Source of the DNA: Enoplolaimus lenunculus
Taxonomy: Eukaryota > Nematoda > Enoplea > Enoplida > Thoracostomopsidae
Length of the DNA stretch: 64,000 bases
NCBI GenBank assembly: GCA_030248215.1
Contig: JASANG010003456.1
Span: 1-64,000, forward strand
Direction: 5' to 3'
Shown: in pieces, positions 1 through 9,880 of the stretch
Layout of the letters: every line of letters begins with the position of its first letter
How positions within the stretch are numbered: position 1 is the first letter of the stretch
The notes under the pieces: generated by a model
What the model saw: only the letters and a program-made list of their open reading frames with translations
Databases searched by the model: none
What the model was told of the DNA's origin: nothing
Translations under genes and position numbers: made by a program

Positions 1-305
1 TCGTGTCAATCACTTGTGAAAACATTTCTCGAATATAAAGTGTCTATGGAACTATCTTGTCAATTACTACATAGATCTTCTCGTGAAAGAATGGCGCTAA
101 CTTGCGATGCAATGTTTGGAATTGTTTTGTTTTTCTTTATTCCTGTCACGATTACTTTGCCTGTATGGTGTATTAAAACTGTCGCCTGTTGTAGCCTTTC
201 ACAGCGGCAGCACCATATCGTGCGGATCAAATGTGGTGTTATAACCTTGATCAAGAAGATACCGACATAACTTGTGAAGGTTGAAGCATTTTCCAAGGTC
301 AACTG
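1..305. other. Unassigned left flank
   Basis: This stretch lies between the window edge and the first repeat. Short open frames exist on both strands, but none resembles a family I know and there is no repeat structure. It may be a further part of the Polinton cut off by the repeat at 306-1265, or unrelated host DNA. Confidence 0.3.
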
Positions 306-1265
306 ATTGAGCGAAGCGAAACTTCAAGGCCGCAAGTTTCGGAGCTTCGCGAAGCGTTATATGTTTTGTACTTGGGGGTCGAAAGGTGGATGTCCGGCCG
401 TCCGTCTGTTCTTTCGGAAAAGAATCTCAAGAACGGCTGAATAGAATTTGATAAATTTTTTTTGTTTGAAAGCCAATTATCCTCGAGTATTAACCTCGCA
501 TTGGGGTTCTAAAATTTTAAGCCGTTTATTAGCTACAGGCTAATTTGCATAATTAATTAAGCTTAAATTAGTACTTTGCACAATATTTCACTAATTATTA
601 CACTTGGAAGCAATCTAATTTTGGCGTTAAAGGGTTTTGGTTGAGAGGAATCTGCGTAGACTGTCTATAAACCTCCGAAGCCGATGATTGAGCAGTTAGC
701 TAATAGATAGTTTGCATGTTAGCATAGGTTATAAGCCTAAATTAGGACTTTTTACAATATTTCACTAATTATTAAGGTTAAAAGCAATATAATTTCAGCA
801 CTAAAGGGTTTTTAGGTGCATGGAATTTGAATAAATAGTTTACAAACATTAAAAACCGATAATTGAATAGTTAGCTAATCACTAATTTGCATATTAGCTT
901 AACTGACAAGACAAAACTAGGACTTTTTAAATTATTTCAATAATTTTTAGGGTCCATTAAAGGGTTTTTGGGTGCGAGGAATCTGAATAAATTGTTTACA
1001 AACCTCCAAAACCGATAATTGAATAGTTAGCTAATAGTTAATTTGCATATTAGCTTAATTGACAAGACAAAATTAGGACTTTTTAAATTATTCCAAAAAT
1101 TGTAGGGTGGCTGAAGGGTTTTTGGGTGCGAGGAATCTGAGGAAATTGCTTACAAACCTCCAAAACCGATAAATGAATAGTTAGCTAATAACTAATTTGC
1201 ATATTACCTTAATTGCTTACGTGTGTTCGAGCTTCGCTCAATAAATGTAGTCCCACTACGACTGG
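306..1265 (-). repeat. Monomer-array interspersed repeat, copy 1 (reverse orientation)
   Basis: This is one of four long copies of a non-coding repeat in the window (others at 25629, 50837 and 52413). One end reads CCAGTCGTAGTGGGACTAC, and 12-bp inverted motifs (ATTGAGCGAAGC / GCTTCGCTCAAT) lie near the ends. The body is a head-to-tail array of roughly 155-170-bp monomers, each with a CGCACCCAAAAACCC-like segment, a TTATCGGTTTTGGAGG-like segment and usually the octamer ATGCAAAT. The other end carries a GACGGACGGAC stretch and a TCCGAGCTTCGCTCGGA hairpin. No ORF and no clear target duplication are seen. Inverted ends, a central tandem array and an end hairpin recall Helentron-type non-autonomous elements, but this class is a guess. 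Confidence 0.75.
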
Positions 1266-1562
1266 TACAACATAGTTTTTGACTGAATAAGTATAGCCAG
1301 CATCTCCCAACGCCTGCACGATTTGTTCTACTATACTTCTGGCCTGCTTTGGATTACGAAGACCGACCATCGTAAATTTTCCAGATGCAAATATTAAACA
1401 ACATCCGCCTCCATACTTCCAACCAAACCACTAAATTTTCGAGGGTCATAATGTGACTGCGGGGTTAAACGTTTACCCAATTTGGTTAAGTTAATATCCG
1501 TATCAAACTCACCTCAAATAGTTGTATTTACTACTGTCCACTCCATGTTTAAAAACTGAAAT
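1266..1562 (-). pseudogene. TBP-fold (TATA-binding-protein-like) region of the Polinton
   Basis: Minus-strand translations contain the hallmarks of a TBP repeat in the right order: a YDPRKFSGL segment (TBP: YNPKRFAAV), then LIFASGKFTMVG (TBP: LIFSSGKMVCTG), then an amphipathic helix with AR-IVEQIVQALGDAGY (TBP: A-KYARVVQKLGF). TBP is the saddle-shaped general transcription factor that bends promoter DNA. Only about one TBP repeat's worth of sequence is apparent. The region lies directly past the integrase gene and reads in the same direction, so it looks like Polinton cargo, although a separate insertion is possible. I know of TBP-like genes in some large DNA viruses but not as a standard Polinton gene. 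The region is degenerate. The fold call is by eye. Confidence 0.55.
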
Positions 1563-1565
1563 TGT

Positions 1566-2676
1566 TTAAGCAATTAGATTTTTGAATTCTGTAACCCAAG
1601 AAGCCTGATTTTCTGGGTATCCTTCCATTTTGCAAAATATTCAGTTACTCCTTGTTTAGTTTTTCTTCGCCTTAAAATTTTTTCTATTTCGTAAACCTCA
1701 CCGTTTCTAGAGACGTTCTGAGTTCCTGTTTATAAGAAATTCCTAATATTGGTTCTCCGTTTATTGACTTTATGCGATAAGTTGGGGGTGTGCTTGATAT
1801 TTGCTGATCAATGATAAATTCCTCCTCTGTCCAAATAGGATAAACCGATTTTGGAAACGGGAATTTGCGCTTTAACAGTTTCATTCTATCCCCTATTTGA
1901 AATTTAAATTTTTGCGGAAGTTTCTTAAAGGTACGTGGGTATAAATTCTTGCGAACAATATGTTCATTTTCTCAGTTAACGTCAATTGGTCGAAACTTAG
2001 TGGTCCTAACTCGGCGCTTATTTAAAGAGTCAATAATATTCGGAACAACGTTGATATAACGCCATATATTATGCTTTCTTAAATAGATATAAATTTTGCG
2101 CTTAATATCTTGTATTTTTCTTTCAGCAAACACCGTTTTGGACTCAGCATTCATAGTATAGATAAGGTTTATACCACGGGATTTAAAAACGTTTGTAAAA
2201 GGTTTACTATAGTGTTCTTTAGCTCTATCAACAATAAAGTTTTTAGGTTTTTCTGGTAGTAAAGAATCGAGTATAGGAGTTATAGCTGCAGCCAGAGCTT
2301 GACCTGATTTGGTTTTTAGAGGAGTGCCCCAGCAAAATTTGGAAAAACAGTTTATAACTACAAATATGTATTGATGCCCATCGTTGTACTTTGCCCGTGC
2401 TTGCATGTCTGCCAAGTCAGCTTGAAATATGTCATATAGATCGGAAATTATATATCGTACGCGCTTGAAATTGTGTTTTGGTCGTTTTCGGACTAATGTA
2501 TAGGGTTGTAGTCCGGACAAAAAGCGCTTAACTTGTGACAACGTTACATTTAGTCCAGAATTTTTCGCCGCCCGATATAGGCAATAAACTGATCCTAATC
2601 CCAATGGATTGCCTGCGTCATAATATAACTCAACTAGTTTTGAATCCATAATCCAGAGAGAAGTTAGAGATTGCAC
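1566..2676 (-). pseudogene. Polinton integrase with C-terminal chromodomain
   Basis: The product belongs to the retroviral-type integrase superfamily (rve), which Polintons use to insert their DNA. The long frame at 1972-2676 shows an N-terminal helical segment (LYYDAGNPLGLGSVYCLYRA), a linker ending YDIFQADLADM with the first catalytic Asp, the second Asp in FIVDRAKEHY, and a Glu-bearing helix (AERKIQDIKRKI). Further along (1684-1884) is an SH3-like segment with YPIWTEEEFIID and PPTYRIKSINGEPILG, typical of these integrases. Near 1570-1690 is chromodomain-like sequence (ILRRRKTKQGVTEYFAKWK). An unrecognised open frame (2664-2891) lies just upstream. The gene is broken. The family call is firm from the order of the motifs. 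Confidence 0.8.
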
Positions 2677-2854
2677 AACTCCAAAACTTCAAATTTATCT
2701 AACGTTAATGTACCTTGTTGCGATGTACTTATGGTTTGATCGGAAAAATTATCTGGGTCACTGCAAGCTTTAAGTTTTAATCTGTTCAATTGATTTGGTG
2801 AAATCGTATATCTTTGGTTATTTTTTCTAATATAAATTTGCCTTGAGCAAAGAG

Positions 2855-3013
2855 TTACGCTTGTCTGAGTCCAAAGTAATGTACTTTGCAATATTCTAGT
2901 TCACCATCTGCTAACACGTTTCTCAAGCGTAATTCAATAAGCGTTCCGGCTATAAGTAGTACAAATGCAACTGTGGTAATAACTATAATTGCACCTACTT
3001 TATCTCGCTCCAT
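2855..3013 (-). CDS. Small single-pass membrane protein ORF (52 aa) in the Polinton
   Basis: This short minus-strand ORF starts with Met and runs 52 codons to a TAA. It encodes a short charged N-terminus (MERDKVG), one strong hydrophobic helix (AIIVITTVAFVLLIAGTLI) and a polar tail beginning ELRLRNVLADGEL. That is the layout of a type III or tail-anchored membrane peptide. It sits between the integrase and the unknown ORF at 3142-3696 and reads the same way. Small membrane proteins of unknown role occur in Polintons and related viruses. No family can be named, and the frame could be open by chance, though the clean helix right after a plausible start argues against that. Confidence 0.4.
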   Translation of the reverse strand: MERDKVGAIIVITTVAFVLLIAGTLIELRLRNVLADGELEYCKVHYFGLRQA

Positions 3014-3141
3014 TTTATTTAAAATACATATGTCTAAAGCAAACAGTGTTTAATAATAATTTTATTAAGTTACAGATCACAAGTTACCATGTTTTCAAAG
3101 TAGGTCAATATCGTGATAAAAGTTAACATCTTCTGGTGTTT

Positions 3142-3696
3142 TTAACATCCATTTTTCATAGATTCAGTTAGAAGATTCATATGTTTTGGATCGTTACCTC
3201 GCAATTCATCAATAACTCTCACAATAACTGGATATTGCTCCATTGTGGCTACCATATGAAGCGACTGTTCGAAATCCATCTCGCGAAACATTTCATCGTC
3301 TAAGTTGTCGCAGATAGGTTTTGGATGTCGATGTTGATACGCGTCATAGTAATAGTTGGAGAGCACTCTTAGGCTCTGGTTTCGATCGATATACAATAAA
3401 TTTAACTCCGAAGTAACTGGATCTAAGTAAATGTCCGCATGGGAATCAAATACATAGAGGCATCCAGTAACATCGCCATGCTCCCACCTCCACCGATTTG
3501 TATTGTTGGCATCCCTCGCAGTTTTCAGTGACCTTTTCCATAATCTTATCGCATAAAGACTTGAGATCGCTGCGCAGCATATACCGAGACATGGCGGACT
3601 AATTACTCGGGAGTTGTGAAAACGTATAATCCTGAAGCTAATGGTTATTAACGTGAGAATAGTTTTGCACCAATTCTTCAAAATTGCACTAAACAA
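3142..3696 (-). CDS. Unrecognised Polinton ORF (up to 184 codons)
   Basis: I do not recognise this protein. The open frame runs minus-strand between the small membrane ORF and the YqaJ-like nuclease, in the same direction. The first ~60 residues as written are hydrophobic and may be upstream read-through. The better-looking part begins near NTNRWRWEHGDVTG and continues with a compact soluble-looking region (YVFDSHADIYLDPVTSELN) and a C-terminal acidic, helix-rich part (ICDNLDDEMFREMDFEQSL). No transmembrane helix or metal-binding Cys/His cluster is visible in this latter part. Position suggests element cargo, since Polintons carry several lineage-specific genes here. A fragment of a degraded structural gene cannot be excluded. 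Confidence 0.4.
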   Translation of the reverse strand: MFSAILKNWCKTILTLITISFRIIRFHNSRVISPPCLGICCAAISSLYAIRLWKRSLKTARDANNTNRWRWEHGDVTGCLYVFDSHADIYLDPVTSELNLLYIDRNQSLRVLSNYYYDAYQHRHPKPICDNLDDEMFREMDFEQSLHMVATMEQYPVIVRVIDELRGNDPKHMNLLTESMKNGC

Positions 3697-3839
3697 TGTG
3701 CTTATTTTAAGAGCAATAATTATTTTTATTTATACGATCAAACTGGATAGCACGTAATGATTGTATTGACTTTCTACGTAAGCTATTCTGAGTTTTGAAG
3801 ATAGTTCATTAGTTCCTCTCACCCGACCTATAACTAGTG

Positions 3840-4600
3840 GCAGGGTTTTGTCATCGAGAACTTGTCTTGTGATTGCTGCTCCTTCAAGTCGTAATCAAGG
3901 TAAGTTGCATAAATAAGCTCACGAAGCTGTTTTTTATTCACTAAGAAGTAAGATTTGTTTCCATCGCTATTGACGTGTGGCTTTATATGTGAAAAATCAA
4001 TCTTAGGTAAACTATATTTCCATAGGTTCTTCGAAGAACATTTCTTTGATTGTTCCAACATTGCACTCATATCTGTCTGGTACATATTTAAGAAACTGAT
4101 CGTTGAATTGAGAAAGTTTAGCAAATAGCGCTTGCCACTTTACGTTATCAAACAAAACTGGCACAACAATAATTTCTCTAGTACGTGGTGCGTATATGAC
4201 AAAATCTGCAAACTGTAACCCTGTAATAGCTAATTGACCTAATACATTGAAATAGTGCTTGTGTGAACTTTTTAAAGAAAATTCCTGAGTGTTTTTATCT
4301 ACCTTGCAATAAAACTGAGACTTTCGATCCTTATATCAATAATTGATCTAGGTCTTTTGCAGTATCATATAAACATTTAATCTCGAGAACCCTTGGTTCT
4401 TTAAAGTGTGAAGAAGTTACAATCCCATCTGGAGTGCTTCCAATATAAGGTGCACTAACTGGTACAACACAATCCACACTTATGAACAATTACCGGTATA
4501 TTTTGATTTTCGTAATACTTTACATAAGCTTCTTTAGCATTTTCTTCCTCAGTTAAACCAACTAAACAAGGAGGGGGTAAATATTGAATAATTGACTGGC
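3840..4600 (-). pseudogene. YqaJ / lambda-exonuclease-like nuclease of the Polinton
   Basis: Minus-strand translations show the signature of the YqaJ viral recombinase family, a PD-(D/E)XK exonuclease group that resects DNA ends for recombination. Seen in order are an N-terminal helix with GLTEEENAKEAY, the metal-binding motif GSTPDGIV, the catalytic segment VLEIKC, and the C-terminal core with GQLAITGLQFADFVIYAP followed by a Trp-bearing helix (VKWQALFAKL). The tail extends to about 3840. It sits between the unknown ORF and the divergent promoter and reads away from the polymerase. It is degenerate. A nuclease of this class next to a protein-primed polymerase is known from some animal DNA viruses and is less usual in textbook Polintons. 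Confidence 0.7.
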
Positions 4601-4894
4601 GTCTTTATATCATACAATAGTTTAATCAGAACCGTTTCATTAGAAGCACTGTGAAGCCTGCCAAATAGCGAAGAAGTAATACGTTCTCGGCGTTCAGACC
4701 ACCAAGAATCACAATCTCCCTGGGGTATAGTTGAGTAAAATACAGTTTTATAAATGCGGGCGCTTTATAAAACAAAATCATACGTGCTAGAAAATTTGAA
4801 ATTATATAGAAAGTTTGCCTTATTAATAAGTAGAAATGTGAAACAGAAAATACCAAACTTGAATAGCTGACATAATTTAACAAAAATGACATCA

Positions 4895-5235
4895 GTGTTG
4901 GCGTGGGTAATTAATCACTTTTGACAGATGACGTCATTGGTGAGTCATCGCATTGTAATGCTTTGAAATGTTCTGGAAACAACTAGTGACGCCATTTAGC
5001 GTGGGTAATTAATCATTTTTGACAGGCGACGTCATTCAATAAAGGATGGACGGTAATTAATCACCTGAGAAAGATGACGACATAGCTCTTGCGCAACTAA
5101 ATCTAGTGATGTCATAGCGCGTGGTCAATTAATCATTCAATCGTTTTGGAAAGTAACGTGTTCTTTTCAAGGGTTTTGGAATTACTTCTTATTTCTGTTG
5201 TTATTAAAAAAGGTTAGCGGTTTTCTTATTTAAGT
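4895..5235. promoter_or_regulatory. Divergent intergenic region with repeated CRE/AP-1-like motifs
   Basis: This spacer separates the minus-strand nuclease side from the plus-strand polymerase start at 5241. A motif GCGTGGGTAATTAATCA is repeated at about 4901 and 4999, with shorter versions near 5047 (GGTAATTAATCAC) and 5122 (GTCAATTAATCA). After the copies come TGACGTCA (near 4928, a perfect CRE palindrome), CGACGTCA (near 5027), GATGACGAC and GTGATGTCAT. TGAGTCA, an AP-1 site, follows the first. The arrangement fits a shared two-way promoter recruiting host bZIP factors. Function is inferred; the repeats are seen directly. Confidence 0.5.
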
Positions 5236-6863
5236 ACATAATGGAATGCAAAGAATGTGGACAACGTTTTGCAAAAACATTCAATCTAAGGCGTGGATGT
5301 TTTCGAGTGGGCTAGGCAGCAGCGTCCAAACACAAAGTTTGTTGCCAACAGGTTGACAAACATTACCGTAATGGTAAACAAGTTAATGCCTCATGTACTA
5401 ATTGGTCGACCAGTGCATCTGCCGCAATACATAAAGCGCAATACTAGCATTATGTCACTAGACAAAAATTGCCACAGCGTAGCATACGAAGACAAGCTAT
5501 GTTTTTTCCGGTGCCTTGCTATTCACAGAGGATTGTCCTTTCGCAGCACCAGAAGTTTTGAAGACTACGTGAACAAACAGTGTATGTTATGGTGTTCCCT
5601 ACAAAATACAGAAGAATTTAATGGCATAGGTATCGAACATATTGATGAGCTAGAAGACCTTTTTAAAGTGAACATAGCGATATACGAGTTACGAAATGGC
5701 GAACAGAGTGGTAATCTCGAACAATTAATGCTGCGTGCAGACGAAATGGTGCCGGAGTTTGTACCAACTGGAATAAGAAATGAAATTGACGATGATCAAC
5801 CATTGATGCCGGACGATGACGAAGAGGAAGAAAGCCAACCGCAAGTTGCAGCAATGTTTTTGGATGATATGGCAGAAGAAGAAGGTGATATGCCGGTGTT
5901 GCAAGAAGAAAATGCTGAGGAGACAAACGAAAGATATTTTGACGATGCAGAAATGCCGGAACTGGAAGCAGAAGTTTACATCGAGGAAATATTTGAAGAA
6001 AATGAAAAGAAATCCGACGGGCCCATGATTGCCGATTTGCCTTCAGGACCCCATGCAGTATTGATACATAGATATCGCGGGATTTATTACGAAACATTAA
6101 ATTTGAATTTATTCGATGGACATTTTTCCTACATCAAAAGTTTATCACAGTATGCGAAGTCATGGCGTTGCGAACAATGCGATAAACTCTGGAATCGCTT
6201 AGATCATTTTCAAAGGCATCTTTTAACGTGTAATGGGGATACAACCGAATACATTTACAAAGGAGGCGGTTTTGGGCTATCAAAAACCATTCACGACGAA
6301 CTAAGAGAAGAAGGATTCATAATAACAGACCCTTTCTACAGATTTAGAGCCACTTATGACTTTGAGGCACGGCTTGAACCAAATTCAACTAACATCGAGG
6401 AAAACAGGAAGCTATTGTATACAAAAATATTGAAGCCAGCTAGCGTCTCAATAGCCAGCAACGTGCCAGATTACGAAGAACCCGTGTGCTTCTTTGGTGA
6501 AAGCGAAGATATTGTACAACATATGCATTCGTACCTTTGCGAATTAGCGATCGGGCGTTTGAATTAATGTGTCAAGGATTTGGGGACATATATGATCAGC
6601 TGAAAGCGAAGAGGGATATATGCAATGACCTTGAGAAAGAATACAACAGATTATTACGTCAGAAAAAGAATGATGCGGACGTAGATGACGCTCAAAAAAC
6701 AGCGAAAGAACGTTCGTGCGAATCTCGGAGTTGGAAAACGTTGTTTGACCGATTTAAAAACTGGAGGCAACTGCAGTGCTTGGTTTTAATAGCGCAAAGT
6801 TTGATCTGAACTTGGTGAAGCAGTATTATATACCTTATTTGGTACACAATGGAGAAAAAATTT

Positions 6864-7684
6864 AATTTTAGTACATCTATTTACAAATACAGATTATACT
6901 TACTATCTTGAAATACTTCAGGAATCTCCTTATCCAAATCAACTTCGACAACTTCATTGTTTGCCTGTTTTGCTTTATTGAGCCGAACCTGTTGTGATTC
7001 GAGGTTTCTGATTTGAATTTCCAGAAATTTTTGTTGACGGCAGTATTCGTCCGCTTGAGCGCGGAGTTGTTGCTCGCGTTCTTCCAACGTTTTCAGTGAA
7101 TAATTAGGGTCGCCAGTCGTGTCCATTATAATAAATACTTTATGAGCCTGAAAAATTTTTAGAATATAAATATCATGGTAACGTATTTTTTGGAGAAACC
7201 CTTTGGCCGCCAGCCGGGGAACACGTACGGGATTTATTAGGCGCGTCCCGCGAATTACTGGAAATTTAATTATGAAATTAGTTGCTGAAATTAGCAGGAT
7301 CCCGTGGACGTAGGTTTTTGGTTCCCCATTTTAAAAAAATATAGATAAATTGTCGATTTCAATGTTATAGCCAACTGACTCTCTAATTTATGTGTTAGCT
7401 TTATAATAACTAGTATGTGGGAAATAGTAAAATAAAAATAAGCGTTCTTAACCGTTATATAAATGAATATTGTGGTTTTTTGAGATATTGCTGTCAGACA
7501 TTAGATCTAAAATAGATTTTTTTTAAAAATCTTTTAAGATATATTGTAATAAAAAAAATTTTTAAACTGAATCTGAATGCAGTAATAAAATAGGAAAAAC
7601 GCTTGTGTGGGAAATATTTTAAATAAAATTTTTATTAAAATTTTTCATTTTTAGAATTTATAGTGAAAAACCCTTGTGTGGGAT
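6864..7684 (-). repeat. Left direct repeat (pseudo-LTR) of the Penelope-like element
   Basis: This copy matches 13568-14387 closely, with a few substitutions and 1-base indels by eye. It begins AATTTTAGTACATCT and ends CCCTTGTGTGGGAT. It holds a coiled-coil exon on the minus strand (6881-7126) and a GC-richer block around 7200-7260. The near-identity suggests a fairly recent tandem or recombination event compared with the Polinton. Confidence 0.8.
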
Positions 7685-8395
7685 ATATTTTAACCAAAAT
7701 TTAAATAAAATTATTATGTTAAGGTATAAAAAGTGAGAGATTAACCAGCATCAAGTTCATCGGCCGCCGGCAAGCCTCCGGCAAAACCTTAGAAAAATCA
7801 AAGTTTCTAGTTATCTCCCTGGTATATGTTATGAAATTTTAGTGACATACGCTTCAGAAAGATTACATAGTATTAATTTTAATGATAACAAAGGAGAAAA
7901 ATGTATTTTTTGACGGCCACATAATTTCAAGATATCTGCTCACACCTTCATACTCTTTTCAGGCCAATATATTTATTATAATGCAAAATATGCTGTTCGC
8001 TCATTTTGTACCCATTTTCGTGTTATGGTATTAGAAAAAATCACACGAGTTACAGGTAGAGGATATTCTACGTCTGACAGTCTAAGTAATCTTAATTTTT
8101 ATTAATTTATTTTTGAAAGGTTTTTTAAGCATATTCGGTGATGCCGAAACAGAATTTTGAAATTTCTTATATAATTAAGCGTGAATGAGTGTAACATATT
8201 ATTAACATAAACGATAAGGTTAAAACAGTTAGAAACTAAACAATATAACCAAACGCTATTATAGCTAAGCTAAAATAATTTAGCGTTTCGAATCAGTAAC
8301 CCAATTTTTTAGAATAACAGAGAAATTATTAACCGTATGGTTTAGAATATAGCACTTAAATTAGCTTGAGTGTAATATCATAATCACTATCGATA

Positions 8396-9878
8396 TTATC
8401 CCATATTAGTTTGGCTTTCAAAAAAAGACAATTGAGAAACATTACTTAATAACGTTTCATTTTCTGATATGTTATCATTTACTTTACTTTCTTCATGTAC
8501 CTGTCGTCGATTTTTCCCTTTATGACCATCTTTTTTATAACTGTTTGCAATATCATCTTCTGTCGTCACCTGTTCTTGATTATAATCGTAATTATAATTA
8601 TTATCAAAGTTATATTCGTCAGTAACGTTGTTAGAAGCTGGCACATTTTTACGTTTTAGTGGATTAGGTACAAATTTTGGAACAAAACGGCTTAACACTA
8701 TCGGAAAATTATTGATTTTATAACGTATTTTTTCAAATTCCAGTTCGCTAGAATGGGGTATAACTTTCGTTACAAAGCCATTATTATATAAAATTGATTT
8801 ACATTTATGTAAATAAGCAATTTCGTCATACTTTAATGGTTCGTGATGCAAGTCTACTCTAATAGGTTTCATATTATTATTTTTGCGTTCGATATTAAAC
8901 TCTTTTAAGAATTTGCCGTTTTTTAAAATAAGCTACGCTAGCTGTAAATATACCAAACTAATTATGACAGGTTTAGGACTAAGCTTTGACCGTGAGATTC
9001 TGTGTACGTCGTTAACCATCCATGCCTTCATTGTATCAGCCCCTATTTGCACCAATACTCGATCCAATGTACCAAAAACTGCATTCTGTAGCGATGTATT
9101 ATCCTCTGGGTTATCATTTGAACGTTGTTCCTGAAGAAATATACGTTTGTTAAAGAAATTTTTAATTTATGGTTTTGAAGAAAGGATTATATCAATGAAC
9201 AGAATTTTAAATTTTTTGCGAGTCTCTTTAGTTTTGTAATTTTTAGTTTACAGTAATAAGATTTACACCTTGTAATAAGAGCCAGATAATAACTAGTGTG
9301 CATATCGGCACGACTAGTGGCATATAACTGAACAAATCAGTGGCAAATAAGCATGTTTCCTAGCGGAACTGTCGATATTTAGAACAATTCCATCATGGGA
9401 ATCTCTTAAAGTCGTGATCCCGTAGACTGGGCGGGTTTCTCCAGAAAATAAATACAATGAATATGACAAATTATTAAAATTATTCAATGAGGCAGTTTAA
9501 AATATAAAAGAACCAGCAAACTGGCGGCATATAACTGAAATTAATCGGTGGCGAATAACAACCAAATGGTTGTGGCAAATAATACTACTAGTAAATCCAA
9601 TATTATTTTTACCTGAATAAGAACTAAATGTAGACTTTAATTACCTCCAGATTATATATCACCAAATTTCTTGAACGCGAATATTCCGCTTCGTTACGTG
9701 CAAAGGTTTCTAAATCGTCAATTCGTTTATGAATCGCAGCCAAATGTTGATGAACTGTTGATGATTTGGATGTGTTCGAATAAGAAGTAGTTTGCCAGTG
9801 ACCAACAGCGTTCTTGTATCCATGTGGATGTTTTTGCATCGCGGATGAAGTTGTTTGGTGAGTCAAGTTGCGTTTTTT
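8396..9878 (-). CDS. L1-ORF1-like second ORF of the Penelope-like element
   Basis: Three minus-strand segments look like one spliced ORF related to the L1 ORF1 RNA-binding protein. The first (9866-9624) holds a short coiled coil (IHKRIDDLETFARNEAEY) and the RRM start SRNLVIYNLE, followed by a GT donor. The second opens at a TTTCTTCAG acceptor near 9133 with NPEDNTSLQNAVFG and reaches VNDVHRISRSK. The third (8872-8396) begins with the RNA-binding segment KPIRVDLHHEPLKYDE and an acidic, low-complexity tail. L1 ORF1-type proteins bind the element RNA as trimers. Here the ORF lies just after the RT stop, in the same direction. I know of no standard PLE with this protein, so it may be a true second ORF or a captured LINE piece. 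Confidence 0.55.
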
Positions 9879-9880
9879 AC

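Noticed and set aside
4626-4892. 88-codon hydrophobic minus-strand frame before the Polinton divergent promoter
   Set aside because: Composition looks like translated AT-rich DNA; no clear helix pattern or homology, so not listed as a gene.
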